Source: Heterotrichella gracilis (lineage: Eukaryota > Sar > Xanthophyceae > Tribonematales > Xanthonemataceae). From it: a stretch of DNA of 64,000 bases. The notes beneath the pieces were generated by a model. That model saw nothing but the letters and a program-made list of their open reading frames with translations. It had not been told where the DNA came from and ran no database searches. Location of the stretch: contig JAULBX010027163.1 in NCBI GenBank assembly GCA_032358255.1, positions 62,001-126,000 on the forward strand. The letters run 5' to 3'. Shown one piece after another: positions 24,385 through 37,421 of this stretch (position 1 is the stretch's first letter; each line of letters opens with the position of its first letter). Position numbers and translations under genes: made by a program.

Positions 24385-25642
24385 ATGGGTGTAGGTGTGG
24401 GGGGGGGGTGCAAGGAGTTTTTGTAAGGGGTTTGCATTAAGTAGAGGTGGAAGACAGGGGGTTGAGGTTGGGAGCGGTCCTTTCATGGCTCAGTTTAGAG
24501 AGAGATGCTCATTTCAACTTTCAAACCTCTTTAAGAGAGGTGGATGTCAGAGTCTATTACACTGATTTCACGCGTAGAAGTCAGCATTCGACATAGGTTG
24601 CACTCCACTTCCAGAGGGGCAGCTTCAGTTATTTATCATACCAGAGTGAAGGTAGTATTTGTAGGCAAGGCTGCATTGCAAATGTTCAAATTGAATTGCT
24701 TAGGTTAGACAATTTTACTCAATCAATGCGATTTACCCTTACCAGACACGAGAGTGGGCTTCAGTTGAGTAACACTCAATACACATGACTGTTGCATTAT
24801 CTCAGTTACTCGCCTTGTAGAACAACCCCTCATCCAGCAGCCCTTTGAGGCTCTTGACAATCATATTGTAATACGTTAAACGCTGACATTTGTCCTCGTA
24901 CTGAGTCTCAATCACTGACACAATGATAATCACTGGTGCTGCAGCAGCATATCACCCCCGGACGCATCTATGCTATAGGCGATTTGGAGCACCCTTGCAA
25001 AACCACAATGATTGTTACATTGCCACTTTGGTAGTGATTGTGCTACTCTCAAGATGCAAGAGGTGTTCATAAATGATCATAATAATGATGATCACAACAC
25101 ATTTCATTATAATGCCCTGGTCCCAAGATTCTTTGAGCAACGTTGACCTAAATGTAGTGACAGTGTGCGATACACATAAGCCTGCAACTATGACACTAAC
25201 AACAATTTTTGCATTTCAATAGAGTTGTTCACAGCAAGCCTTTGAGACATGCCATTATTTTTTCTTGAAATTCAACTCATCCATGTTTGGCAACAAGTAG
25301 TACAGTGACCGTCAGTGACTAGTGCCCAGGGTTCAGAGACAATATTGGCTAAACCTTACACTATGGACCAGGTGTGGTACTGACAAGGACTGGCAATGTA
25401 CCTTACTACCAAGAGATGGCAAAAACTGCCGGTTGAGGCAAAACCTTTCCCCCGTGCAAAGTTGAACCACACTCTGCAGAACTGCAAATTCCAACTGCTT
25501 GGCTAGCCTATGCCATATTATGACCTCTTTCCACTCCCATCCCAGCTCAGCAAACCAAGTAAAACGCTCTTCCATAGTTCCCCCGCCACAACCACTCCTA
25601 CCATAAACCCAGCAACTGCATGATTGTCTGAATCAGCGCCTC
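24385..25642. other. Convergent intergenic region, no gene seen
   Basis: It lies between the stops of the thiamin gene (+) and the oxidoreductase gene (-), so it should hold two 3' UTRs. The sequence is AT-richer than the genes. No coding or RNA gene was recognised. Confidence 0.5.
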
Positions 25643-28600
25643 TCACACATCCACTTCCTTCAGGTCGCTGGTTGCGGGCCCCATCACGCACACCCCGTTG
25701 GGTGTGAACTGGCTGCCGTGGCAGGGGCAGTCAAAGAGCCCATCAGCAGGGTTCCACTCCACGCAGCAGCCCAGGTGTGGGCACACTGCACTGTGGCTAT
25801 GCAGGGACCCCTTGTCATCGCGGTACAGGGCCAGCTTCTCAAGGCCAACCTGCACCACTTTACCCTCACCTGCAAAGCAAAAACAAAGGAAACGTTGGAT
25901 TAAGCACTAGGCACGCCATTGACGTTTGTTTTGGTATCTTTGCTTTCTGTAAACACTAGGCATGCGTGAATGAACGTGTACAGTTCCGCACTGTACAGTG
26001 GCTGAGCCGCACAGGCTGAGCATGCAGTGCATATGCAGTGACACTGTGTAGATGTAAGCACACACTCCATGAAACACTGCACATTGCCGGGCTGGTTGCC
26101 ATATGGCAGAAACCCCACAAATTGAAACCCTAAACGGCTGACACCTTCAACCTGTGCCAAGGTAATCCGCTATTGATGTTCAACAGCAAGACGCGCAACC
26201 CATGCAACTAACAATGCAGCACTTTGGGCCTGGCCCACAGACCCACAGGCAGGCATGTTCTGTCATTTTGATGCACATCCTTTGCTGCACACATCATTAG
26301 GTTCTGGTGGTGATGGTCATGATAATAATGGTGATAGACTATTGGTTTGTCATTGTACACGAATATGTTTGGCACAGCCCAGGCTGGGCGACGTGCTTCT
26401 AAGCAATTCAATTTGACAAAACGCAGAATGTGAATATCCAGTGGAGGTTGTGTTGTAATGGCTTTTGACGTTGGAGGGGGACCGCCCAGATCTACTCAAG
26501 GCGTGCCATTGTGTTTTGGGCTGGTTCGCTCCCCCTCAACACCAATCAAGACAGTGCCATGCAAGCCTTTGAGTCAATGCACCCCAGCACCACCGCTGCT
26601 TGGATGAACCTTCGTTTTCATTGCATTGTAGCAAGAATAAAAGGTTATAAAACCAAACCAATGCCTTCCAGCATTCCTCCAACTGGGCAGCACCCTCTTA
26701 CCTACCTTCAGCCCTAAACCCTAAGTCCTAAACAAATTCTGCTCACCTGGCCTCATGCTGGAGTCCATGACATTGTGGCTATTCTCCAGCTGCGACAGCA
26801 CCCTCTTGCATACCCTAAGCCCTACATCCTAAACCCTAAACAGCTTCTGCTCACCTGGCCTCATGCTGTCTATCACTTTGTGGCTACTATCCAGCTGCGG
26901 CAGCACCCTCTTGCCATAACCCTTGGCAATCTCCTTGACCTCGTGCAGCAGGGAGGAGGCTGTGGTTGTGGAGGCGGGGGGCAGGCGGGAGGGGGAGTAC
27001 ACATCGGCCCAGCGGTGGGGGGTGCCCAGGATGAGGGAGCTGATCACTATGCCCGCAATGGTGCCACCTAAATGGGAGGGGGAAGTTAGGGTCGTAATCG
27101 GAAGTTCCTTGCATATCAAAGGTGGAAGTGGGGAGGTTACAGAACAGGGTTACGCATACAGTACCAGAATGCTGGCAGCTGGCGCTCGAGGCTGTAACTC
27201 CTTACGGAGGCTAAGACGCCTCAGCTTTCACATGTACATGGGATACCACAAGATTCACGAAGCAAAAGGTGAAGAAGCTAAGAACAGCCAGTCATGTTTG
27301 GCTCCCTGTTGTGCAAAAGGTGACGCCTCACGGCTACCACAGGTGACCATGTTTGCTGTAGGCGCATTTGGATGTAGTTACTCTCCATTGCACAGGCCAA
27401 TCTAGTACCTGTATGCTTGGACGTGCATTGTGGCAATGGGGCACCGCCCATGGGTGGTTCCATCCCCTACAAAACCAACTGAAACATACATGTTTTGCTG
27501 CCAATCACCATCATACATATTCCAAATTTCCCACCTGTCATCCCCTGGCCGCTGTCCCCAGTCGCGATATAGATCCCTGCCTGCAGGTCAAGGGGATCAG
27601 CCCCATAGAGCCCCAGGAGGTCCACGGGCTCATACACCTGCCCTGTCCACTCATACACCCTCTCCTTTGCCTGGGGCCAGCGTGCACGGGTCCACGCCTC
27701 CAGGCGGGTGAAGGGGTGGTACTGGGGGGAGTCCGGGGGGAGACCTGGAGGAAAGTATAATTAAAATGTACCCACCATGATAATAGTTCTCTTCAACAAC
27801 CATAAAGACATCCAGGCAGATGATGGGGTGCTGCTGGGGGGAGTCGGGGGAGGGACCTCTTAATCAACAATGGACGTTCAAGCAGGAAATTTGACAGAAA
27901 GAGGATGTCCAAGTCCCTTGAAAGAAGTCCCCTGAGGTAGCGGCGGAGAAACTAAAAAACTGCCTCTACACAGTACTGCAGAAGCACCATGATTGTTTCC
28001 ACACCCCTGTCTTAGAAAAATTATTTCAGGGGACTTGAACATACAATTCTCCAACTAAACGCACTCAGCCGCCTTCCCGCACCTTTACCCTCCCCGCACA
28101 CTGCACCCACCTGCCTCGTGGTCCTCCCCTCCCACAATGAGTGTGTCATGCTCCTCATCCAGGGGCTGGGTGCGCACGTAGTGGTAGGGCTCAGCTGTGT
28201 CCCACCACTCAGCTTTGGGGATGGAATCCTTGGCCACCTGTAGGGAGACAGGAGAACATTTATCAAGGATCCATCAGTTGAGCGGTAAGCTCAGGAATAT
28301 TTGATTCAGAAACTGTGTTCAAGGGTAAAAGTTCGGGTTGCGCTGAAGTTAGCCTACTAGGAAACAGGCGCGGTGGTCGCTGCCAACCTGTCGACCAATC
28401 AGTGCTGCAAGGCAGCACTTCCATGAAATTGTCAACATAATAACACAGATCTCTCAGACTACTTGTTGAAAGTCTTCCCTACATTATTGCCTTCTTGAGA
28501 GCTCCACACATGCTACTGGTACGTTCATGCCAATTTTGCTGTGCTCAGCAACCTGCTTGAATGCACAAGACCAACCAACCGCCCAACCATGCATCTCATG

Positions 28601-31600
28601 TGATTCACTGCATTTATCCAATAAAATCCTCATTCAATACTATTACACCCACCTTGAGCCCCACCACATACGACCTCCACGCAGACTGCCGCGAGTGCAA
28701 CGCCAGGTTGCGGTTGATGGGCGAGTTTGTGGCCATCACCAGGGAGCGGCCGCGGGCAACAGGCCTGCATGGCAAACAGGAAATAACCCTTGTCAGAAAA
28801 CCTAAACCCTAAAGTCCTGCGAAGATATTCATTTATTTACTTATCAGAGACCCTTAACCCTAAAGTTCTCAACCCTAAACCCTAAACGTCTGTTCTGGAA
28901 CAATCACAGACAGGCCTGCATGGCATGAGGACCACCTTGTAAGAACAAAATCAGAGAGCAAGTTTCTGAGAATCAGAACCATCACTGACAGGTAGAAACA
29001 AGGGTATGCAGGGAGTAGGCTGGGCGATGAATGACATTAATGGGCCATCAATGAGACTCAGAACAAGGTATTGCCCAGTCTGTACCACCCTCGCCAAATG
29101 CCGTCATGGTATCAGCCCCAGTGCTCCCTCACCAAATCTTAGCCTCGACTACTAGAGAGCACGGGAACTCCCCGGCATCATATGGTCAGGGTAGTACAGG
29201 CCGGACACCATTTTTACCTTTACAATGTCAAAGCATATTGAGCTATTAGTGTACAAAGATCCTACTTCACCGCTTTGTGAACTACTTATATCTCATAGGC
29301 ACTAATCGTTGACGACTGCAGGTTTACGACTTGTCGCAATGCTGTTGGAAGACCACCAGCTCCAGCAAAGCCACACGAGCCAATTGATGTTTGTCAGAAG
29401 CACAGTACAGGTCTGAGCTGTCCAAGTGGAGGACACATGGAAACTACACAGACCTATCTGAACTGCTGCCAAACATCAAAGGCCCGGGTTACCCTGGTGG
29501 AGCTCCGGGCCTTCCAACGCCAACGTAACCCTCGTTTCTGACCAACAAGCAAGGAACAATTGCCATAGTGGGCCAATTCTAAGCAGGGTTCGGGCTAGTA
29601 GGGGTGGCACATTACATTTGTCAAATGTAATGTGACAATGAGGTTGTCAACAGTCCCAGGTGACTCCACTACCCATTCACTGCAGAGCTATACACTGAAA
29701 GGACTCAAAGATAGCAAAGCTGGCAACTCCAGGAATTACCCCGGGGCTCCGACAATGTCCATGCAACGTGAGGAACCCTACGCGACCCTACTTTAGGATT
29801 TGCATAGTGACCTGTTTGCACATGGCAGTAACTCTCATATGGTTCCGTATCACAGGTCATGAAAACAAGTCCCTCTATGAGCCACAAAGGTCAGCACATT
29901 ACCCATGCTTGGTGTTCGCCGTGGTGCCATGGGTCTTGGACACCCTGGTGTCCTCGAATATCTTGCCCCCCCTGCGCACAATCGCATCCGCAAGCCCATC
30001 CAAATACTTGAGGGGTTGGAATTCACCGTTTCCAGGGTACTTGATCGCCGCTCGAATTCCCCCATGTTGGGTCTCCCCACCCAGATCCACCATCTCCACA
30101 TTGGTGAGGCCCAGGCGCCGGCTGGCTTCCAGCTCCTCCTGGAGGGTCTTTATGACATCGCTGCTGTTCTCGTGAGGGAACAGGTAGCCATCCACCCTGG
30201 GGAAACGCAACAAAACTTCAGATAATCATTCTCAACTCTGATGGAAAGAGGCTGAGCTAATGTTGGTCACATCTAACGCAATTTGCCCCCCCAGGGTTGC
30301 TCAAATGGCCAACATGCCAGTGATTCATCGTAAGCAGCATGTGGGTATAATGCACGATAATTTCCTTCCCCGTTGCAATATGTATTACACTAACTTTATC
30401 TGCATGAAGCATTGCTGTGCTCTGGTGCAACTTTGCCCAAATACTTGAGCTTTGTCAAGGCGACATACTGGTTTAAGCAGGAAAAATGTGAACTCCACGT
30501 ACTTCTTTCCTGAGCCCGTACAGCGCAATGCCAAAGCACACATATTTGTGCAACGTTGCACCAGAAGCATATAAGCCTGAAGACTGTAGCAGACAGGTTG
30601 CACTGGCCCAGGCAGGGAAAAGAGTGCTATGATTAGCGCTTTCACCTTGAAGTAGCTACCAAGGCTGTCAACAGGGCATCCCCCGTGTGCAGGCAACTGT
30701 CCCAAAGGGTTTAGAGTTGCAGTTACAGAGCTATTTATGCAAGGGTTTTTAATGTTAACCCGTGAGCTCCTTACTGGGGCTATTTAGCTAATAGCCTTAG
30801 CTAAATAAGGCTTAGCCTATTTAAAACCCTTGCATAAATAGCCTACACCCTGGGTGAAGGCGGCTGTAACGCCCTAAAATCCCAATGGATGTTGCATGAC
30901 ACATGCATGACAGCAGAGTAAACCCAGACAGAACCCCACAACAGCGGATCCAGTCCCGGTGCAACTTACAAAGGCATGTATAGGGTTTAGGGTTTTCTGC
31001 AATCCGCCCCAAACAGGGTCCCACACCTTGCAAAATCGCAGTCGATCCCCTCCTCCTGCACCACCTTCTCCACCCAATCGATGGACTCCTTGTGGCTCTC
31101 TGCCACCAGCTTGGCCTTGTCAGTGCCCCACATCTCCTCCTGCTGGGAGTAGTAGTCATCATTCCACAGCATGATGTGGGCGGTGGTGCGTCCGGTCTGG
31201 CCCGCGCCGATGGCCCTCCCCTCCAGCACCACCACCGACTTGCCTGCAGGACATCCATACCTGTTTAGCTTGGTCGATTAGCCGCTAGTCTTCTCGCATA
31301 AGCTACAATGTGAATGAGCAATCATGTGGTTGCCGTTTCCTGCTTATTAGAAATTATTATCCCCCATAAGCCCATGATGTGAACTGCAGATTATTGCAGA
31401 GCACATCCCGCGCTTGAAAGGGGTCATAGTGGCTGATGTTGTTTTGGTGACAGTACGATGTGGTGATGTGTTCTGCAACCACAGCAACACGCTCCACTGG
31501 CCAGTTACCTAATGGCCTGTAAAGGGTTGCAGCTGCGTCAGGGAACACATCACCACATCTTACAGTCACAAAACAACAATTCACCGTTTAAATCACTATA

Positions 31601-31947
31601 TTGGCAGTGAAAAATGCCTCAAATGCCCTTCGAAGTGCCTCCAATGTACAATTAGACATTTCTCCAGACAAACGTGAATCCAAAGCTCACATAGAGGTTG
31701 CACCAGAATTGTTACCTTGCTTGATAAGATTGTATGCAACGCTGAGTCCCGCAATGCCCCCACCCACCACCACCACATCCGCCTCCACATCTTCCTCCAT
31801 GCGGGGGAACCTCTGCCTCACATGCTCGTCTTGATCCCACACAGAGTGCGTGAGGCCAGGGAAGGTGGCGGTGTTGTGGGACTTCTTGGGGGTGGCGGTA
31901 GCTCCACACGTAGGTGCGCTGCCCTCTGTGGCCCTTGCTTCTGCCAT
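25643..31947 (-). CDS. FAD-dependent oxidoreductase (DAO family) with C-terminal Rieske domain
   Basis: Predicted 543-residue redox enzyme. Exons in transcript order: 31947-31716, 31243-31027, 30196-29903, 28764-28653, 28237-28111, 27744-27535, 27067-26855, 25869-25643; the total is 1,632 bases. The dinucleotide-binding motif is VVVVGGGIAGLSVAYNL near residue 55. The DAO-like body follows (GAGQTGRTTAHIM, MATNSPINRN, GDSGQGMTGG), with a final Rieske [2Fe-2S] site CPHLGC ... CPCHGS (C-x-H and C-x2-H). Architecture matches bacterial YhfW-like proteins. The substrate is unknown. An upstream in-frame ATG at 32037 would lengthen the N-terminus. No clear transit peptide is seen. Several introns carry exon-edge echoes and telomere-like motifs. 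An origin by transfer from bacteria is possible but would need a tree. Confidence 0.88.
26690..26810 (-). repeat. Echoes of the exon 7 donor of the FAD-Rieske gene
   Basis: The coding exon end (26841-26915 on the plus strand) is copied over about 78 bases at 26732-26810, sharing GCTCACCTGGCCTCATGCTG and CAGCACCCTCTTGC. A short third copy starts near 26694. CCCTAAACCCTAA-type tracts lie between them. Confidence 0.88.
27824..27860 (-). repeat. Echo of the exon 6 acceptor of the FAD-Rieske gene
   Basis: CTGGGGGGAGTC then a G-rich stretch and GACCT repeats 27716-27746, which spans the real exon start and acceptor on the minus strand. Confidence 0.7.
28800..28926 (-). repeat. Telomere-like tract and echo of the exon 4 acceptor
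   Basis: CAGGCCTGCATGGCA at 28911 repeats the exon 4 edge at 28760-28774. CTAAACCCTAAA motifs (28800-28812 and 28869-28887) fill the space between. Confidence 0.7.
29608..29634. repeat. Perfect 13-bp hairpin in an intron
   Basis: CACATTACATTTG, one T, then CAAATGTAATGTG. The arms are perfect with a one-base loop, inside intron 3 of the FAD-Rieske gene. Confidence 0.8.
30730..30842. mobile_element. Small fold-back (MITE-like) element
   Basis: A 113-bp block has perfect 20-bp terminal inverted repeats: GCTATTTATGCAAGGGTTTT at 30730-30749 and its complement at 30823-30842. The inside forms another hairpin from TTAGCTAA-type sequence. It lies in intron 2 of the FAD-Rieske gene. No coding capacity and no clear target-site duplication. 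A non-autonomous DNA transposon is the likely class, but no family can be named. Confidence 0.65.
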
Positions 31948-34592
31948 CCTGTATGGTGGGTGCGCAGGTGGGATGGATGGAACTGGCATGGGAGACAATG
32001 CAGTTTGTTGTATTGCAATACCCGTACATGCATGCATGTATTTACACTAACTGCTTTGTGCCAACAAGTTCATTGCATCTTTTGTCACAACATATGATGG
32101 GTGTGCAGTTTAGGTTGCGGTTGGCAGAGTGGGGATTGCCCATTATGTCGAGATGTACGGATGGCAGACAACCATACAAGTGCATGCATATTTGCACCAA
32201 TTGCTTCCAGCATGCAGGAAGATTGGTGGTGGTTTTAAATTCTACTGTTCTACAGCACAAATCAGAAAAGACAGGAATTAGGGTAACCGTTTAGGTTTGT
32301 CCGCCAGCATGCTCAATGCGCCACTTGCTGTATGATCGTACACATGCATAGGACCTCTTAATGACATTGTCCCAACATACAACACATGCCAGACATCATG
32401 ACACACAAGCACATGTAAACACCTGCCTAGACACTTAAGCCGCTGGGGTCCATGGCCACGCACGTCTGCACAGCCACGCACATCCCGCTGTCCACCCACA
32501 CTTTGCACCCATCTTGCTAATGCAATGTTCATGACTGCTTCACCACACCTAGATCTCTTCATGTGGCTGCGCGCGCCTGTTGGGTTGCTGTCCCTAGCGA
32601 GGGTATTCCTGTGCGCGGTAGCAAGCCTGCCGGACAGCTGAGAGGGCCTCTGATTGTACGAACCCTTAGCAGGGGTCGATGAGAGGCGCGGTACCGATGA
32701 GCTTGTTCGCAGGCAGGATGCTGCTGGCAGCAGCAGTGCTGCAGGTCCTGAGTTTTAAAGGGTACTCAGTGTGTTTCAGCCTAGTATGAGCTCACTTGTG
32801 GCAATGGCGTAACATTGTGTGGGCCCCACTGGGATTGTGGCACTTGGTGAGCCACCACTGCGGGGGTGGCACTGGCATGGTAAACCCAATATGGTGTGGA
32901 GCAGGTATTGCATAAGTTGTTAGATAAGGATATAGGTGTAAATATCGATGCTGTCTAGCAGTGGAGTTGGCTGGAATCTTGTGACAAGTGGCAGTGAGGC
33001 TCACTCTCACTTTGTGAGGCCCCCCGACACCACTACTGGACCACATCACTATCCAGTATTGTGGTTCGGTACCTGGCAGAGTACTGTGCTTGGAGATGCA
33101 CAGCAACGATGACATTGGGAGGGTGGTGGCAGGCCTGGCGAGCAGTCGCAAAGGGTGCATAGAAGGAAGACTTCGACAGCAGTAACGCTTGGGGCGTCCA
33201 CGACCGGGATTGAAAGGCTTACTTAGACAATAGACAAGGAGGATGTCGGGGGTACGACTTGCAGGTCTGAGCCTTAGGCACCAAGTCTAAGACTTACAGC
33301 TAGCTGCAATCGAGTTGCTCACACCTGCGCGAAACTTTCCGTGACGGGGCAGCCTTGTGACTTCTATATCGAGGCACTACAATAGGCTCTTCCGGTTGCT
33401 TCACTTGCTGATTCTGGTCGACAGGCCTCGGGAGCTTTATATAATCTGCTGGTAGCGAATCTGATACATCTGCTGGTAGCGATTCTGAAAGCTAGCGAGC
33501 GAAACCAGTGCATTGCGCAGGTAGACGTGGAAGCCATCGTTGCCTTCGCTGAAAAGGATTTCAACGTCGCAAGAGTCACACATTTGTGGCCTGCAGCCGG
33601 TACCCACCTGCGAGGCAGCCAGAGTGACGGTCCCATGTGTCCCATGTGCTTAATGCCGAATATGAATTACTCTCGAACCTGATCGAATGTAAATTAAATT
33701 GTTTTAAATCAATTATTTATTATTTTCTACACTGCATCAGTTATGACCCATAGCCTTAGGTGCAAGTCCATTCTTCAATGACCCTGGCCCAACCTAGGTA
33801 GGCTGCAGTCCAGAGAAGTAGCAATAAAAGTCGGAAAAAGATAGTAAGGGACGGTCAATCATTATCAGCAATTGGCTTGCAAAGCGATTCGGTGGGGCCC
33901 ACAAGGCCCTGCGGCCACTGGGGCACTGCCAGAGAGCAACCATTGCCTGGGTTTAAGACCACCGGCCGGCTCAAGCAACTGAGCAGAGCTGATTAAAATA
34001 AGTTTTGAGCCACTCACAGATTTTCCATTACAAACCCCTAGCCTTTAACAAGGGCCAGGCCTGTGCTTCACCTTGAGACCACGCTGGGAGTGCTGTCAGC
34101 GCGATGCACTCCAGCTGCCAAACTGCTTGGCACATGCAAGTAATCAAAACATTTGAAGGGAGTAGTAGGGAGCATTGTGCTCCTGGGTGACCCTAGGCAT
34201 GGCTGTGAACCTACCATAACACATGGTATTGTAGATTGGGATGAAAACGAGGGGTCAGGTTGAGCGCAAGCCTACCGCCATTGCAGTACCCCAACTGGAA
34301 AGGGGATCATATGCTTGAAAAACTTATCCAGAATCTGAAGAAACCTATGGTGCACTGCCTAAACAATGTAATCGGCGGAGTATAGATGTGGCAAAAAGGA
34401 TTGAACTTGAGCAAGAAAAGGGCCCGAGGCTCGATCTTCTTCTGTATGCAATAGTGAACCATGCCCTTGACCCAAAGTTTTGGGATTCAACAGGCCAGCA
34501 AATTTTTTTCCTTACTCTGCCATGCGCCCTTTGCCGGGGCTGCGCCTCCATCCCCACCCACCCCAAGCTCTACCTTACCCTACCCCATAACC
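31948..34592. other. Long intergenic region, no gene supported
   Basis: About 2.6 kb between the oxidoreductase start and the end of the cyclophilin gene. Open frames here are short and look random. A 24-base direct repeat, ATCTGCTGGTAGCGA, occurs twice near 33445-33490. An RNA gene or a very small gene cannot be excluded by eye. Confidence 0.4.
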
Positions 34593-36275
34593 CTATGGGA
34601 GCCGCGCTCTCCGCACCTCCTCCAAATCGAGGGCCGCCGAGTGGTACCGCGCCTTCATGTCCTCCAATTGCTCCTCGCACGTGCCTCCCCCCTGGCCACC
34701 CGAGGTGTGGTCGTCAACGCTGAAAAGGTAGGTTGACTTGATGTCGATTCGCGTCTTTGGCATCACAAAGATGCCCTCGGTGTAGGTTTCTACAGTCTCC
34801 AGCTTGTCCAGCACTTCCCAGCCAGAGGTTATCTCCCTGGCAGCAACAATAACAGGAATATAAACAATTAAGAAAAAATGTGGAATGATAATATAAAAAA
34901 ATCGCGCATGTGCATGATGACCACCATGTCACAAACACTCAGTGGCAGGAATTCAACAGGCACAAAAACATTAAATTAGTTGCAAGGACCCACAACCAAA
35001 CCTCTGCAACACAAGGTGTGGCCAAGCCCGCGATGCGCACGCGCCACTCACCCGAACACGGTGTACTGCATGTTGAGGTGGGGCGCAGCCCCCAGCAGCA
35101 TCGAGAAGGAGGAGCCATTGTCATTGGGGTCGCTGCTGCGGGCCATGGACAGGATTCCCCTCCCGATGTGCTTCACATTCTCGTGCACCTCAAGGGGGAC
35201 ACGCTTCTCGGCCTGGAGCTGCAGGAGGGGAGGGATTCCAAGGGGGTCAGAACCGATGTAAGGGCTGAGGTTGGCGGTACTCACCGGAGCAGAAACCCGT
35301 GTGGGTGGAGAACAGCCGTGCCAAATTTGCGCCCTCTCAAGGTCGTTGATATGGGTTTGTGTTAAGTAGCGAGGATCACATGCTGCAGAGGGCGCGCAAT
35401 GAGGGAACATTCTGGATGGCAGGGCAAAGACTGCAAGGATCTAAGCTAGGGTATTACAGGGCAGGAATTGAGGGCAGGAATGATGGGCGATGGTGTACCT
35501 TTTGCATTGGCGTCAGCGGTTGCGTGCGGCCGTACATGCACTCGGCGGTTTGCGCCACAAAGCCCTTGTCAACCCTAAAGATGTGGTTGGTGTTGTAGAG
35601 GCCAAGGCGGCCCAGCGCAAGCATGTGCTTCACAGTCTTGGGGGCAACCTGCAAGGCAGGCAGGTGTCAAGCCGTGGACAACGAAGGGCCTTTGTTTGAC
35701 AACCACTTCGCATGGTTTCACCCACTGCCCAAGCCTCTACACATGCCTCAGGTATCGAAACCTTCCCAAAGATGCCATTGTGCACTCCACTGCACACGCT
35801 GTGCTACATGCGCTAAGTGTGCTAAATGTGCTAAATGCCAGCAGTCCACGCCGTGTGCCATACGTGTGCCAGCAGCTCACCACCCCACCCACCAATCCAT
35901 CGCCACCGTGGGCCATGCCGTCCTTCACCACCCCACCCACCACCGCCACCCCACCCCACCCCACCCATTGCCACCACGCCCTCCTCCACCACCACCCCAC
36001 ACCACCACCCACCCACCCACCCACCCACCGCCACCCACCACCACCCACCCTCCTCCACCACCACCTCACCACCGCTACCCCACCAAAGCACCACCGCCAC
36101 CACGCCCCGCGCCCAAGCTCACCTTGTCATAGAAGGCCATCTCGATGTCGCCATACGCCGTTTGGAACACCATGCGGTCCTTGCCAATGTGCTGCGGGTA
36201 CAGGTTGCCCAGTGCATGTGCGCCACATAGGAGGGTGCACAACGCTAGCAGAGTGGCTGCTGCTGAAGGCGCCAT
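34593..36275 (-). CDS. CYP23: Secretory-pathway cyclophilin-type peptidyl-prolyl isomerase, plant CYP23-like
   Basis: Predicted 237-residue prolyl isomerase. Exons in transcript order: 36275-36123, 35648-35499, 35218-35052, 34836-34593; the total is 714 bases. A hydrophobic signal peptide covers residues 1-20. The cyclophilin fold follows: FQTAYGDIEMAFY, VAPKTVKHML, YNTNHIFRVDKGFVAQ, a shortened central loop, then SSFSMLLGAAPHLNMQYTVFG. As in plant CYP23 the catalytic-loop Arg is present (HIFRV), but the usual FARAG and Trp are replaced, so weak isomerase activity or a chaperone role is likely. The acidic C-terminal tail EEQLEDMKARYH also resembles CYP23. An upstream in-frame GTG at 36302 is not a credible start. 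Confidence 0.9.
35880..36115. repeat. Long CCACC/CACCC low-complexity tract
   Basis: About 235 bases, almost only C and A with a few T (CCACCCACCCACC words), adjoining the exon 1 donor of the cyclophilin gene. In the pre-mRNA it is G-rich (GGTGG, GGGTGG) and could form G-quadruplexes. Confidence 0.85.
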
Positions 36276-37421
36276 GGAGGGCGTCTCTGGGGGACGGAGC
36301 ACAGGGTGTTAGTACTAGGCGATATGCTTTGTTGGGGACAAGCACTGTGGCCATGTGCACGGGGTTGAGCCCTTTTGCACCTGCAGCAAGACTTGTTACT
36401 CAGCTTAGGTCTCGACCATGGCAACAGGGTGACTACTGGAACCTCTGATGGAAAGGGGGTTCTACCAGTTTAGGGGCGACGCTGATGCCCACATCCATCC
36501 TCATCCGCATGAGGGTTACGGGGTTACAGGTGGGGGCTGGCATTGGGCAGCTGGTTGTTTTGAACAGGGGTGCCAACATGTTGGCTACTATGGGTGCGTG
36601 CACACCACCTGAGGGCCGCCAGGACTGTGCCTGTTAGTAGAGTGTACAACCAGCCTAAATTATTTGCACACGAATTAGCACGTAGGTTATACACTGCAGG
36701 ATTATGCACTGCGTACTGCTGTCACACACAGAAGACACGCCTCCAGGACCCTTTACTATCGTTTTCACGCCCTAGCAGTAAGGCTAGCTAGAATCAACAT
36801 GCATGCATATACTGTACACAAGTACTCACAAGTGCGCAGCCAAGGCTCCTCCAGTGCTGTTCAGATTACGGCAGTTGTAGCAACTGCCTCCAAACTCCTC
36901 TGCGCCGTGTGTGAACTTCCAACAACAGCACTTTGTCACTGCTTGTTGCACATAGGTGAGCAGGCTGTTGATTCTATTTGCTGCCACTAGATAAGGCCGA
37001 GGTATGTGGGCTGCTGGGCTATCACTGCTAGTACAACCTCAACCTTGAAATAACAGTAGGAAATGCCCAGCAACAGAAGTACTTCAGCAGCAGCAGTACT
37101 ATTGATCAATTGAGGCAGGCCTGTCCCCGTCCTTTGCGCCTAACACACCCATTGCCAGCTTTACCCAGAATGTGCAACGGATAAAGCTGGCAAAGTGCCA
37201 ACTTGTGACGTCTTTGACAGCAGATTGATAACACGTTCTGACTCTCCCCAGCTTGCCCATCGTCTCCTTTGACAACCCAGTGACGCACCGCATCTCTTCT
37301 GCATTTCCACGCCAGCTCTGTCACTAGATGTGAGGCTCTGAAGGCTCCAGTTCGGTTCTCGCAACTCAAAAGGGGCTTTGTGGGCTGAAGCTGTGGAAAC
37401 GTATATGAGTGGTGGTTCGAA
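36276..37421. promoter_or_regulatory. Divergent promoter region, cyclophilin / SNX1
   Basis: About 1.1 kb between two divergent start codons, so both promoters and 5' UTRs must be here. No gene or clear motif was identified. Confidence 0.4.

Noticed and set aside
33445-33490. Short direct repeat ATCTGCTGGTAGCGA
   Set aside because: Two copies only, no surrounding structure; not reported as an element.
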